This document shows positions 1 to 8,020 of a DNA stretch of 64,000 nucleotides, one piece after another. This DNA is from Winogradskyella wandonensis (lineage in GTDB: Bacteria; Bacteroidota; Bacteroidia; Flavobacteriales; Flavobacteriaceae): positions 496,001 through 560,000 of the forward strand of contig NZ_SMGI01000001.1 of assembly GCF_004346845.1 (NCBI RefSeq), written 5' to 3'. The notes beneath the pieces were generated by a model, which was given only the letters and a program-made list of their open reading frames with translations, ran no database searches and was not told the origin of the DNA. A program made the position numbers and the translations under genes. Numbering within the stretch: the first letter of the stretch is position 1; each line of letters begins with the position of its first letter.

Positions 1-713
1 AGCCCAAGCTTCTCTTGCACAAAACGAGTTCCAAAATCTTTCCAATCTATATTTGGGTAAGCGACTTTATGTGCATTAAAATTACCTGTTGCTCCTCCAA
101 ATTTTGCGGCACTCGGGATATCGTTTAGCAAATTGAATTGCTCTTTTAAACGCACCGCAAACACCAGAATTTCTTTTCCTAAACGAGTAGGAGATGCCGG
201 TTGTCCATGTGTTCTAGCTAACATTGAAATAGCTTTCCAATCTTCGGCTAATTCTTCAATCTTTTTTAAGAGATTAAAGTATTCTGGAACATATACATCA
301 TTCATAGCCTCTTTAATACTCAATGGTATAGCAGTATTGTTGATATCTTGAGATGTTAATCCAAAATGAATAAATTCTTTATAATCTGATAAACCTAATA
401 CATCAAATTTTTCTTTAATAAAATATTCAACAGCCTTTACATCATGATTTGTGACTTTCTCTATGTCTTTAATAGCGTTAGCATCTTCTGAAGTAAAGTT
501 TTTGTAAATGGCTCTTAAATCATCAAAAACAGAATTTGAAACTGACTGCAATTGGGGCAACGGAATTTCGCAAAGTGCGATAAAATATTCTATTTCTACT
601 AAAACACGATATTTTATAAGAGCTTCTTCAGAAAAATAATTACCTAGAGATTCAACTTTAGAGCGGTATCTACCGTCTATTGGAGAGATTGCATTCAGTG
701 ATGAAAGTGCCAT
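1..713 (-). CDS. purB: Adenylosuccinate lyase, N-terminal part (cut by window edge)
   Basis: Catalyses two fumarate-releasing steps of purine synthesis, SAICAR to AICAR and adenylosuccinate to AMP, in the cytoplasm. Translation from the ATG at 711-713 begins MALSSLNAISPIDGRY, the usual N-terminus of the family. The conserved TSQDINNTA (about residues 120-128) and ARTHGQPASPT (about 166-176) segments, both part of the active site, are readable. About 237 residues are present; the family is normally near 450, so the C-terminal half with the mobile signature loop lies outside the window. A promoter-like box sits about 25 nt upstream. Identification is secure. Confidence 0.96.
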   Translation of the reverse strand, partial: MALSSLNAISPIDGRYRSKVESLGNYFSEEALIKYRVLVEIEYFIALCEIPLPQLQSVSNSVFDDLRAIYKNFTSEDANAIKDIEKVTNHDVKAVEYFIKEKFDVLGLSDYKEFIHFGLTSQDINNTAIPLSIKEAMNDVYVPEYFNLLKKIEELAEDWKAISMLARTHGQPASPTRLGKEILVFAVRLKEQFNLLNDIPSAAKFGGATGNFNAHKVAYPNIDWKDFGTRFVQEKLG

Positions 714-737
714 TGTTGTTCAGAATTTTAAAAGCAT

Positions 738-745
738 CAAATATA
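738..745 (-). promoter_or_regulatory. Candidate -7 box for purB
   Basis: On the minus strand this reads TATATTTG, an exact TAnnTTTG match, and would start transcription about 20 nt before the purB ATG. No TTG is found at the expected -33 distance, so only half of the promoter pattern is supported. Confidence 0.4.
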
Positions 746-798
746 GCAAAGTCAACCCGAAGACGGAAGCTTTTTTAGAGCTAAAACAAGGCTTTTAT

Positions 799-1371
799 CT
801 ACGACTTTAATTTAGACATCCATTTTAGAATGTGTCTAGATTTTGCCTTAAAACCAGCGCTTTGGGTATGATAATCACGTTCTATAATGGTTTTTAATTC
901 TGGATGAATCCAATCGAATTCCATACCTAATAAGTAAAGCGAATTCATGCTGTACGCTTTTACAGCTACTTTTTCATCACGAATCAACCAGTCAAAACAA
1001 GCCTCTGTTATCTTTTCTTTGTGGTGTTGCGTTAAATACTTAATTACATTTGGATGTTTTTTCTTGTAATACAAGTCCATAAGTATGTCAACAACTTTAG
1101 CACATGGTCTGGTAGCAGAATCTAATTTTAAAGTGCTTAAATTAGAAACAAAATAGTCTAAATGTGGCAAGATAATAGAATGGTCTTCTTTAAAGGCAAA
1201 CTCAAAAATCCAAGAGGCGCGTGGTGCTATTTTTTTGTCCTCTGAAAAAACTAACTCCATTAAGGGTTCAATTAAATTTATGTTATCCAGAATAATCGTT
1301 GCGTATTTTGTTCTAGAAGCACGTGTAGCGTTTACATAATTTAATTCGCTGTAAAGTTGGTCTTTTTTCAA
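799..1371 (-). CDS. Helical, HEAT-like conserved protein next to purB
   Basis: A 190-residue soluble protein with no signal peptide or membrane segment. It is built of amphipathic helices such as PRASWIFEFAFKEDHS and ends in a basic helix, which suggests a HEAT-repeat-like fold; no catalytic motif is visible. It lies 85 bp upstream of purB on the same strand and may be co-transcribed. From memory, proteins of this size beside flavobacterial purB are often labelled adenylosuccinate lyase in databases. Nothing in this protein resembles that enzyme, so the label would be neighbour-derived. Function unknown. Confidence 0.75.
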   Translation of the reverse strand: MKKDQLYSELNYVNATRASRTKYATIILDNINLIEPLMELVFSEDKKIAPRASWIFEFAFKEDHSIILPHLDYFVSNLSTLKLDSATRPCAKVVDILMDLYYKKKHPNVIKYLTQHHKEKITEACFDWLIRDEKVAVKAYSMNSLYLLGMEFDWIHPELKTIIERDYHTQSAGFKAKSRHILKWMSKLKS

Positions 1372-1413
1372 AAGGTTTCTTATTTTTAAATCTTCTAAAT
1401 TACTTAAAATACA

Positions 1414-1896
1414 ATGATAAAAAAATTGCTCAAAAAACTCGGATTAGCGTTATTAATAGTATTTGTTTTGGCTCAGTTCTTTGGTCCTGAAAAGAATAGT
1501 GGAGACTTAGCTTCTGTAGATGCCTTTTTAGCTGAGACAAAACCATCCGAAGAGGTTACCGTAATTCTAAAAAACACCTGTTTCGACTGCCATAGCGACT
1601 ATACAAATTACCCTTGGTACAACGCCATTACACCAGTTAATTACTGGCTTAATGACCACATTAAAGACGGTAAAAAACACTTTAACGTATCTAAGTGGAC
1701 CGATTACTCTTTAAAGAAAAAAGACCATAAGTTCGATGAGCTTATTGAAGAAGTAGAGGAGAAAGAAATGCCTTTGCCAAGTTATACATGGACGCATGGC
1801 GATGCTGATTTATCACCTGAGCAGATTGAAGCTGTAGTAACTTGGGCAAAACAAGTAAGAACTACCTATGCACTGCAGATGCAGCAAGCGCAGTAA
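1414..1896 (+). CDS. Heme-binding domain protein (CxxCH), membrane-anchored
   Basis: A 160-residue protein with an N-terminal hydrophobic segment (residues 8-22) that probably anchors it facing the periplasm. The motif NTCFDCHSDYTNYPWY (about residues 54-69) contains CxxCH, the covalent heme-attachment site of c-type cytochromes. Together with the following NYW and a Met-Pro segment near residue 118 it matches the small heme-binding domain common in Bacteroidota. Probably an electron carrier or heme sensor; the partner is not visible. It is divergent from the HEAT-like gene with only 42 bp between start codons. Confidence 0.8.
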   Translation: MIKKLLKKLGLALLIVFVLAQFFGPEKNSGDLASVDAFLAETKPSEEVTVILKNTCFDCHSDYTNYPWYNAITPVNYWLNDHIKDGKKHFNVSKWTDYSLKKKDHKFDELIEEVEEKEMPLPSYTWTHGDADLSPEQIEAVVTWAKQVRTTYALQMQQAQ

Positions 1897-1922
1897 TAGT
1901 TTCGCATTGATATGAATTTTTT

Positions 1923-1963
1923 AATTCCATTAGCTAATTACAGCTTTTGGAATTTGTTTTTTT
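1923..1963 (+). terminator. Possible weak terminator after the heme-binding gene
   Basis: AATTCCA (1923-1929) can pair with TGGAATT (1948-1954) around an 18-nt loop and is followed by a T-rich run. The stem is AT-rich and short, so this is tentative. Confidence 0.3.
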
Positions 1964-1984
1964 AGATTTAAGGTCACTAGTTTT

Positions 1985-3217
1985 ATGAGAAAATTGCTAA
2001 TTATCGGTTTTGTATGGCCAGAGCCTAAAAGCTCTGCAGCTGGCAGTCGTATGTTGCAACTCATAGCGCAATTTAAAAGTCAAGGTTTTGTAATAACCTT
2101 TGCAACAACAGCTAACGAAAGCGAAAATGCTTTTGATTTACAATCTATAGATGTGTCAACAGCAGCCATAAAGCTTAACGATGCGTCTTTTGATACTTTT
2201 ATAATCGAGCTTAAGCCTGATGTTGTATTATTCGACCGTTTTATGACTGAAGAACAGTTTGGTTGGCGTGTAGCAGAACATTGCCCAGAAGCATTAAGAA
2301 TTTTAGATACCGAAGATTTTCATGGACTGCGCAAGGGAAGAGCAGCTGCCGTAGAAAGTAAAGAAGAGTTCTCCATTAAACATCTACAAAACGATACCAC
2401 AAAACGTGAAGTAGCGAGTATGTATCGTTGTGATTTAAGTTTGATGATTTCTGAAGCTGAAATCGACATTTTAACCAAACAATTAAAAGTAGATAAATGT
2501 TTACTTTGCTATTTACCATTTTTATTAGCACCAATTTCTGAAGAAAGTATTAGTAATTTGCCAGATTTTGATGCGCGTCAGCATTTTATAACCATTGGAA
2601 ACTTTCTGCATCCACCAAATTACGATGCGGTGTTGTATCTAAAAGAAGTGTTGTGGCCTTTGATTAGAAAGACACTTCCAGAAGCCGAGTTGCATGTTTA
2701 TGGTGCTTACGAATCTCAAAAAGTAAAACAGTTACATCAACCAAAAGAGGGCTTTTTAATTAGAGGTTATGCTGAAGATGTTAATGAAGTCATGCGAGAC
2801 GCTAAAGTTTGTTTGGCACCATTGCGCTTTGGTGCAGGACTAAAAGGAAAACTAATTGATGCCATGCAGAACGGTACGCCATGCGTTATGTCTTCTATAG
2901 CAGCAGAAGGGATGTTTGGAGATTTAGAGCCCAATGGATTTGTGGAAGATACCGCCACGAGTTTTGCAAAAAAAGCTGTAGAACTTTATAATAATGAAAT
3001 TATTTGGAAGCAAAAACAACATCAAGGATATGAGACAATTGGGCAACATTTCGACAGAAATAAGTTTGAAGCTGGTTTCGAAAAAAGTATAATTAATCTT
3101 TTGGAAAACCTAAAATCGCATCGTCAAAACAACTTTATGGGTCAGTTACTTATGCATCATAGTTTACAAAGCACAAAATATATGAGTAAATGGATAGAAG
3201 AAAAAAATAAGCGATAA
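1985..3217 (+). CDS. Glycosyltransferase, GT4-like
   Basis: A 410-residue GT-B fold protein. The N-terminal half starts with a Rossmann strand (KLLIIGFVWPEP) followed by SSAAGSRML, typical of the acceptor domain. The C-terminal domain holds HFITIGNFLHPPNYDAV (about residues 200-216) and APLRFGAGLKGKLIDAM (about 278-294), where the GxGxKGK segment binds the nucleotide-sugar diphosphate in GT1/GT4 families. Sugar and acceptor are unknown. It stands alone without polysaccharide-cluster neighbours. The C-terminal tail after about residue 375 is basic and may contact the membrane. Confidence 0.82.
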   Translation: MRKLLIIGFVWPEPKSSAAGSRMLQLIAQFKSQGFVITFATTANESENAFDLQSIDVSTAAIKLNDASFDTFIIELKPDVVLFDRFMTEEQFGWRVAEHCPEALRILDTEDFHGLRKGRAAAVESKEEFSIKHLQNDTTKREVASMYRCDLSLMISEAEIDILTKQLKVDKCLLCYLPFLLAPISEESISNLPDFDARQHFITIGNFLHPPNYDAVLYLKEVLWPLIRKTLPEAELHVYGAYESQKVKQLHQPKEGFLIRGYAEDVNEVMRDAKVCLAPLRFGAGLKGKLIDAMQNGTPCVMSSIAAEGMFGDLEPNGFVEDTATSFAKKAVELYNNEIIWKQKQHQGYETIGQHFDRNKFEAGFEKSIINLLENLKSHRQNNFMGQLLMHHSLQSTKYMSKWIEEKNKR

Positions 3218-3243
3218 CTATTTTTTTATTCAAAAATGTAAAT

Positions 3244-3251
3244 TATATTTG
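3244..3251 (+). promoter_or_regulatory. Candidate -7 box for the membrane protein/XRE operon
   Basis: TATATTTG matches TAnnTTTG exactly and lies 49 nt before the ATG at 3300. No TTG is present at -33. The dyad at 3258-3275 begins where the transcript would start. Confidence 0.42.
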
Positions 3252-3257
3252 TCATAT

Positions 3258-3275
3258 AGTAAAAATAATTTTACT
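3258..3275. promoter_or_regulatory. Perfect inverted repeat, candidate operator for the XRE regulator
   Basis: AGTAAAA (3258-3264), 4-nt spacer ATAA, TTTTACT (3269-3275): a perfect 7-bp dyad of 18 bp total. Its place just after the -7 box and before the operon with the XRE gene is what an autoregulatory repressor site would look like. AT-rich sequence makes chance dyads more likely, so confidence is moderate. Confidence 0.4.
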
Positions 3276-3299
3276 TAATATAAAAGATATTTGTCAATT

Positions 3300-3746
3300 A
3301 TGAATAAGAAAAGTTTAATAGAGTGTGAGCGTCATCGCATTCAGAAGTTAATAGATTTTAGATTGCCAACAGTATTTAAATGGTGGGGTGCAATTTTAGT
3401 TGTAATAGCATTCGTGCTATTTTTTGTAAGAAATCAATTTCCGGATTCTGCAGAAATGATAAGGGGCATAGGGCGAAAAGTATTTATTATAGGTCTATTA
3501 TGTATTTCGCTGTCTAGGGATAAAGAGGAAGATGAAATGACAATTGCTTTAAGGGCTCAGTCTTATGCCATTGCTTTTATTATTGGTGTTTTATATGCTT
3601 TGATTATGCCTTATGTTGAGTTTGGTGTTTCTAATGTAGTCCATTCTGGTGGAGAAGCTTACAAGGATTTAGGGGATTTTCAGTTATTGAGCTTTATGTT
3701 TTTAATTCAGCTAGGATTTTACTACACTTTAAAACGCTTTAGATAA
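3300..3746 (+). CDS. Small multi-pass membrane protein paired with XRE regulator
   Basis: A 148-residue protein starting at the ATG at 3300; a TTG at 3291 is in frame but less likely. Four hydrophobic stretches are visible: residues about 26-46 (WWGAILVVIAFVLFFV), 61-72 (VFIIGLLCISL), 89-110 and 129-147. Between the second and third is an acidic DKEEDEM loop. No family recognised. Its stop codon overlaps the start of the XRE gene by one base, so the two are translated together; such membrane protein/XRE pairs are common and the regulator usually controls the pair. Confidence 0.75.
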   Translation: MNKKSLIECERHRIQKLIDFRLPTVFKWWGAILVVIAFVLFFVRNQFPDSAEMIRGIGRKVFIIGLLCISLSRDKEEDEMTIALRAQSYAIAFIIGVLYALIMPYVEFGVSNVVHSGGEAYKDLGDFQLLSFMFLIQLGFYYTLKRFR

Positions 3747-3946
3747 TGAAAAATACAATTAAAGTAGAGCGTGCTATTTTGAGTTTAACTCAGGATGATT
3801 TAGCCAAAAAAATAGGTGTTTCCAGACAGACGATTAATTCAATCGAGGCCAATAGATATGTACCATCAACAGTGCTAGCATTAAAACTATCGGAGGTTTT
3901 TAATAAGCCTGTAAATGATTTTTTTAAACTAACAGTAGAAGATTAG
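3746..3946 (+). CDS. XRE-family helix-turn-helix regulator
   Basis: A 66-residue protein that is essentially a single HTH_3 domain: LTQDDLAKKIGVSRQTINSI (residues 14-33) is the helix-turn-helix, followed by the LALKLSEVFNKPVNDFF dimerisation helices. It resembles the YozG-like small regulators coupled to membrane proteins. Starts on the last base of the preceding stop codon (TAATG), consistent with translational coupling. The dyad upstream of the operon is a candidate binding site. Confidence 0.88.
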   Translation: MKNTIKVERAILSLTQDDLAKKIGVSRQTINSIEANRYVPSTVLALKLSEVFNKPVNDFFKLTVED

Positions 3947-3978
3947 TTTAAAAAAAAGGAACAATTAAAAATCAATAT

Positions 3979-3986
3979 TATATTTG
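3979..3986 (+). promoter_or_regulatory. Candidate -7 box for the DUF2846-like gene
   Basis: TATATTTG fits TAnnTTTG exactly, 25 nt upstream of the ATG at 4011. An upstream in-frame TTG codon at 3984 falls inside this box, which argues for the ATG as the true start. Confidence 0.4.
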
Positions 3987-4010
3987 GCATCGTTATTAAA
4001 AAATTATGAT

Positions 4011-4460
4011 ATGAGAAATTTGAAATTTATTTTAATTGCTTGCTTGTTTGTTTTTCAAGCCAATGGATACGGACAAGAAGAATCTGAAGTGGCTACCACT
4101 AGCAATGATTCTAATGAAACGGGAACTATCTGTTTTATTAGAAAAACTGGCTTTTATGGTTCAGCAGCTGCATTTAAAACTTTTATAGATGAAGAGTTTG
4201 TTTGTAAACTAAACAATAAACGTTACTCTATGCACGAGGTAGCTCCTGGTAGTCATATAGTTTCAGTACAGTTTGGCGGTAAAAAGTCTAAAGAAAAGGC
4301 AGAAAAATTTCAGATAGATGTTAATCCTGGGCAAATAACATATGTGCAAATAGTTATGGAAACAGGTGCTTTTGTTAATAATATTTATTGTGAAGAAATC
4401 ACTGAGAAAACAGCTAAACGGAAAATGGAATCTTTGAAAGTAGATAAGAAATGTAAATAA
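4011..4460 (+). CDS. Exported DUF2846-like protein
   Basis: A 149-residue protein with a Sec signal peptide (LKFILIACLFVFQANGYGQ, cleavage after about residue 21). The mature part contains GTICFIRKTGFYGSAAAFK, an FIDEEFVCKL strand and HEVAPGSHIVSVQF. This is the beta-sandwich pattern of DUF2846 proteins, in which a display-like strand is followed by 'PG.H.V'. Two Cys may form a disulfide. Its stop codon abuts the stop codon of the sirtuin gene on the other strand with no spacer. Function unknown. Confidence 0.7.
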   Translation: MRNLKFILIACLFVFQANGYGQEESEVATTSNDSNETGTICFIRKTGFYGSAAAFKTFIDEEFVCKLNNKRYSMHEVAPGSHIVSVQFGGKKSKEKAEKFQIDVNPGQITYVQIVMETGAFVNNIYCEEITEKTAKRKMESLKVDKKCK

Positions 4461-5147
4461 TTAAGAAGGTCTATTTTTTAAATAGGTCTTTAATTTTTGT
4501 ATTCCGGTAGTCGCCCTTTCGGGAATCACGGTAACATTAGAGTCGTTAATATTTGCAGGATTTGGGTCAATATAATAAATAGGTGTTTTAGAAGCTATAA
4601 AATTTACTAAACTAGCCGCAGGATAGACTTGCATACTTGTGCCAATAATCACTAAAATTTCTGCGGTCTCACAAATGTCTATTGCTTTTTCTATCATTGG
4701 TACATCTTCGCCAAACCATACGATATGAGGACGTAATTGGTACCCTAATTCACATCTATCACCTAAGTAAATATCTTCTGTCCAGGTTTTTACGTCGCTA
4801 GGGTTTCCTGTACTACGTACTTTTCGTAATTCTCCATGTAAATGTAAAACGTCTGTACTTCCTGCGCGTTCGTGTAAATCATCTACGTTTTGGGTAATTA
4901 TTTTTACATCGTAGTATTTTTCCAACTCAGCCAACGCTAAATGCGCACTATTAGGCTTAACAACCTTAAGTTGTCGTCTCCTTTGGTTATAAAAATCTAA
5001 AACTAATTCTGGATTAGTTCTAAATCCTTGCGGTGACGCTACTTGCATAACATCGTGTCCTTCCCATAAACCATTAGCATCTCTAAAGGTTTTAACACCA
5101 CTTTCGGCACTCATACCTGCACCAGTAAGTACAACTATACGTTTCAT
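4461..5147 (-). CDS. cobB: Sir2-family NAD-dependent protein deacylase, lacking zinc cysteines
   Basis: Removes acyl groups from lysines using NAD+. Visible motifs: GAGMSAESGVKTFRD (residues 9-23) for NAD binding, TQNVDDLHERAG (85-96), catalytic His104 in HLHGEL, and GTSMQVYPAA. Tyr53 and Arg56 (FYNQRRRQL) form the YxxR pair that marks desuccinylase/demalonylase sirtuins such as E. coli CobB and SIRT5. The usual CxxC zinc motif after HG is not present: Ser112 replaces the first Cys and only Cys132 remains. At 228 residues it is a minimal sirtuin. The fold call is secure; the preferred acyl substrate is inference. Confidence 0.9.
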   Translation of the reverse strand: MKRIVVLTGAGMSAESGVKTFRDANGLWEGHDVMQVASPQGFRTNPELVLDFYNQRRRQLKVVKPNSAHLALAELEKYYDVKIITQNVDDLHERAGSTDVLHLHGELRKVRSTGNPSDVKTWTEDIYLGDRCELGYQLRPHIVWFGEDVPMIEKAIDICETAEILVIIGTSMQVYPAASLVNFIASKTPIYYIDPNPANINDSNVTVIPERATTGIQKLKTYLKNRPS

Positions 5148-5161
5148 ATTTATTGGTCAGT

Positions 5162-6376
5162 TTATTTGCTGGTTTTCCAATTCTTGTAGCTATTTGTTTT
5201 AATGAAGTTTTTAAAAACATTTTCGCCATTTTCGTCAACCTCTTCTAAATAGGTGATAAGCTCATCTTTATCGTATTCTTTAATTAGCGAGTTGAGATAG
5301 GAAATGGCTTCGTCATTGTGTTCTAAAATGCATAAAACCGCTAGATAAGAGCTTTGTGCCTCGAAAAACCCATCGTAATTATCTACTATATACTTGTAGT
5401 TATCTAAAGCGACTTGGTAGTTTTTATCTAAATACGCAATGTTGGCTTTAGAGTAATTTAAGAAATCGTCTTCGGTTATTTTTTTTAGTTTTTCAACACA
5501 TTCAATAGCTTCATAATTCATGTTTTTTAGAAGGTAATAATCAATTTTATTGAGATAAACTGTTGGGTCATTACCATGATATTCTAATAATTCTTCAAGC
5601 GATTTTAGATATATTTCCTCATTTATATTTACAGCCATCAATGACTTTAAAATTAAAAAAAACTTATCCTTAGAAATATCACTTTTAATTTTGTTCATCA
5701 TGTTATAGGCTCTTTTAGAATCACCTAACTGATTAGCCTTAATCGCACGTTCTAGATTAATAAAATCTTGCTTAGCAACTGTGTTTTTATTATCTGCTTC
5801 GTATCCTATTAAAGCAAAATTCATTAACCTACTTAACGTATCGGAGAATGCTTCGCCTGTAAGGTAAACATAGATATCTACGAATTCGTAAGCCTTGGTT
5901 TTTTTATTCTTTTTAACACGGTAATCATGATAATTGAGTCCAGCATTAGTATACAATCTAAAAAGGATATAGTAGGTTTGTTCGATGTCGTCGTAGCGGT
6001 AATTGACAAAATCGTAATACCCATTATCTTTAAGTTCTGAAATTATTTTATTAGGAATATTTTTAAATGCTTCACTCATTCCAGAAAGCATTCCTTTGTA
6101 AAATGCTTTATTAGTCGCTTCTTTTTCTGTTTGATTTTTTACAAGTTTATTAAACTCTTTTTCGGAAAAATAGCTTAAATATTTTTTGGTGTCATAGTTT
6201 CCAATAGCCGATTGTATTGAGTCGCCAAGCGCTTTTACTTTTAAGTCGTTGTATAAGGTATTGGACAACGTATCCTTTGGACTAATATTTTTGTTATTTT
6301 GGGAGAACGTAAAACATGGGATTGATAAAAATAGAACGAATATATAAGTTCTAACGGTCCAATTATTAATAAGCAT
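5162..6376 (-). CDS. Exported TPR-like protein
   Basis: A 404-residue protein with a signal peptide (TYIFVLFLSIPCFTFSQ, residues 10-26). The first half has a mixed alpha/beta region with FRLYTNAGLNYHDYRVKK. The second half (about 205-395) is helical with TPR spacing, for example ANIAYLDKNYQVALDNYKYI followed by SSYLAVLCILEHNDEAISYL. Likely a periplasmic or surface protein-interaction module. Not recognised beyond this. It is divergent from the TrmH-type gene, 38 bp apart. Confidence 0.7.
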   Translation of the reverse strand: MLINNWTVRTYIFVLFLSIPCFTFSQNNKNISPKDTLSNTLYNDLKVKALGDSIQSAIGNYDTKKYLSYFSEKEFNKLVKNQTEKEATNKAFYKGMLSGMSEAFKNIPNKIISELKDNGYYDFVNYRYDDIEQTYYILFRLYTNAGLNYHDYRVKKNKKTKAYEFVDIYVYLTGEAFSDTLSRLMNFALIGYEADNKNTVAKQDFINLERAIKANQLGDSKRAYNMMNKIKSDISKDKFFLILKSLMAVNINEEIYLKSLEELLEYHGNDPTVYLNKIDYYLLKNMNYEAIECVEKLKKITEDDFLNYSKANIAYLDKNYQVALDNYKYIVDNYDGFFEAQSSYLAVLCILEHNDEAISYLNSLIKEYDKDELITYLEEVDENGENVFKNFIKTNSYKNWKTSK

Positions 6377-6414
6377 TTCATCTAAATTTTGATTTTAAAT
6401 ATACACTTTTTTTA

Positions 6415-7077
6415 ATGACAGACTTAAAGCTCCTCACGTATCTAGAAAGCTATTTAACCGAAAATAGGCGACAACGTTTTTCTGAAGTTTTAGCGCAGAG
6501 AACAAAGCATTTTACGGTTGCTACTGAAGATGTATACCAATTACACAATACGAGTGCTGTTATACGCTCGTGCGATGTTTTTGGCATACAAGAAGTCAAT
6601 GTTGTTGAAGAAGTTAATTCTAAACGAATTGACCGCGAAATAGCCATGGGAGCTCAAAAATGGGTAGATCTTAATCGTTACAATAGTGTTAAGTCTTGTA
6701 TTGATGATTTAAAAGCTAATGGCTATCAAATCGTAGCGACAACACCTCATACTAACGATTGTGAACTTATGGATTTTAACGTTACAAAGAAGTCCTGTTT
6801 CTTTTTTGGTCGCGAAACCGAGGGATTGTCGGATTATGTATTACAGCATGCCGATAGTTTTTTAAAGATACCTATGGTGGGATTTACAGAGAGTTTAAAT
6901 ATTTCGGTTTCGGCAGCAATTATCCTTCAGCATGTTACGTCTAAACTACGAAAATCAGATATTAACTGGAGGCTTTCTGAGGATGAAATTATTGCCAAAC
7001 GTTTCGATTGGATTAAGAAAACCATTAAAGACTACGATGCTATTGTAGAACGATTTTATGCGGCAGAAAATCAATAA
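6415..7077 (+). CDS. trmH: TrmH-family (SpoU) 2'-O-ribose RNA methyltransferase
   Basis: Transfers methyl from SAM to a ribose 2'-OH, most likely G18 of tRNA. The three SPOUT motifs are clear: HNTSAVIRSCDVFGI (about residues 43-57, motif 1), FFFGRETEGLSDYV (about 128-141, motif 2) and VGFTESLNISVSAAIIL (about 155-171, motif 3), forming the trefoil-knot SAM site. Length of 220 aa and the N-terminal RRQRFSEVLAQRT helix match tRNA TrmH rather than the longer rRNA enzymes. Confidence 0.88.
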   Translation: MTDLKLLTYLESYLTENRRQRFSEVLAQRTKHFTVATEDVYQLHNTSAVIRSCDVFGIQEVNVVEEVNSKRIDREIAMGAQKWVDLNRYNSVKSCIDDLKANGYQIVATTPHTNDCELMDFNVTKKSCFFFGRETEGLSDYVLQHADSFLKIPMVGFTESLNISVSAAIILQHVTSKLRKSDINWRLSEDEIIAKRFDWIKKTIKDYDAIVERFYAAENQ

Positions 7078-7086
7078 AGTCTAAAC

Positions 7087-7890
7087 TTAAGGTCTCGTTT
7101 TACTTTTATTTTTAATGCGTTCAGAATTTCGGTTAAGTACTTTATATTCTTCATAACATTCACTAATAGCATCAAGAATCTGAAGGTCGTTCGCCGTTCT
7201 AATAAAGTCGCGAGAGTAGTTACATTGATTTACAATTTCGTCTATATCGTACTTGTCCACTTGCAGTAAAACAGTAAGCATTTCACGGTCAAAACGTTTA
7301 GCAAGCTGATTTCTAATCTCGTCATTTTTTTTCATCTCCTTTAACTTACGCATTTGGTTTGGCTTTTTACCAAACATCTTGTAAAGAAAATCTGCTGGAT
7401 TAAAAATTGCGCCAAGCACTTTATTTACTACATTAGTTTGTCCACCTTCGTAACCTTGATTTGGAATTCCGGAGATTCTAAATCGGTTATTGGTACGGAT
7501 AGGTACTTGGTTAATATCCACTTCGAGATAGCCTGTAAGTTGTAATTGTTTTACAACAACTTCTTCCAAAGCTAGGGCTTCGTCGGTCATTTCTATTTCG
7601 GTGTTACCAAATTTTATCCAGTCATTTGTAACACGTACTTTAATAGATTTATAACCAATGTACGAAAGGTGAAGTGTGTCGTTTACACTTGCGCGAATGT
7701 CAAAAACACCGTCATCATTGGTGGTTGTGCCAATAACTTGATTAAGGTTAACAATATTAACGTCTGATAATGGTGCTTTTGTAGTGCTACTTATTATGGT
7801 GGCTTGAACTCGTGTAGGTTCTGATTCCGTTTCTTGTGCTAGGGCAAAAAAACTAAGACAGCATAGTAAGAAGCTAAAAAATAATCGCAT
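7087..7890 (-). CDS. Carboxypeptidase-regulatory-like domain protein with helical C-terminus
   Basis: A 267-residue exported protein: signal peptide (LFFSFLLCCLSFFALA), then a CarboxypepD_reg-like beta-sandwich (about residues 25-100, with TTNDDGVFDI and LSYIGYKSI) as seen at the N-terminus of TonB receptors. Unlike those it has no plug or barrel. A middle segment containing FLYKMFGKKP and a helical C-terminus of about 100 residues with many Arg/Lys follow. The protein at 16562-17311 has the same plan, so they look like paralogues. Role unknown, probably periplasmic or envelope-associated. Confidence 0.78.
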   Translation of the reverse strand: MRLFFSFLLCCLSFFALAQETESEPTRVQATIISSTTKAPLSDVNIVNLNQVIGTTTNDDGVFDIRASVNDTLHLSYIGYKSIKVRVTNDWIKFGNTEIEMTDEALALEEVVVKQLQLTGYLEVDINQVPIRTNNRFRISGIPNQGYEGGQTNVVNKVLGAIFNPADFLYKMFGKKPNQMRKLKEMKKNDEIRNQLAKRFDREMLTVLLQVDKYDIDEIVNQCNYSRDFIRTANDLQILDAISECYEEYKVLNRNSERIKNKSKTRP

Positions 7891-8020
7891 GCTTTAAACT
7901 TATGTGGTAAAGGTACTAAACAAAACGCATTTTGATTGTTTAGTATTTTAGATTTGACTAAATATTAACAAGAAGCTTACCAAAAAAGCCCAGAACACGT
8001 TCTGAGCTTTGATGTACATA

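Noticed and set aside
133..351. 72-aa open frame inside purB
   Set aside because: Antisense shadow of a secure purB reading frame.
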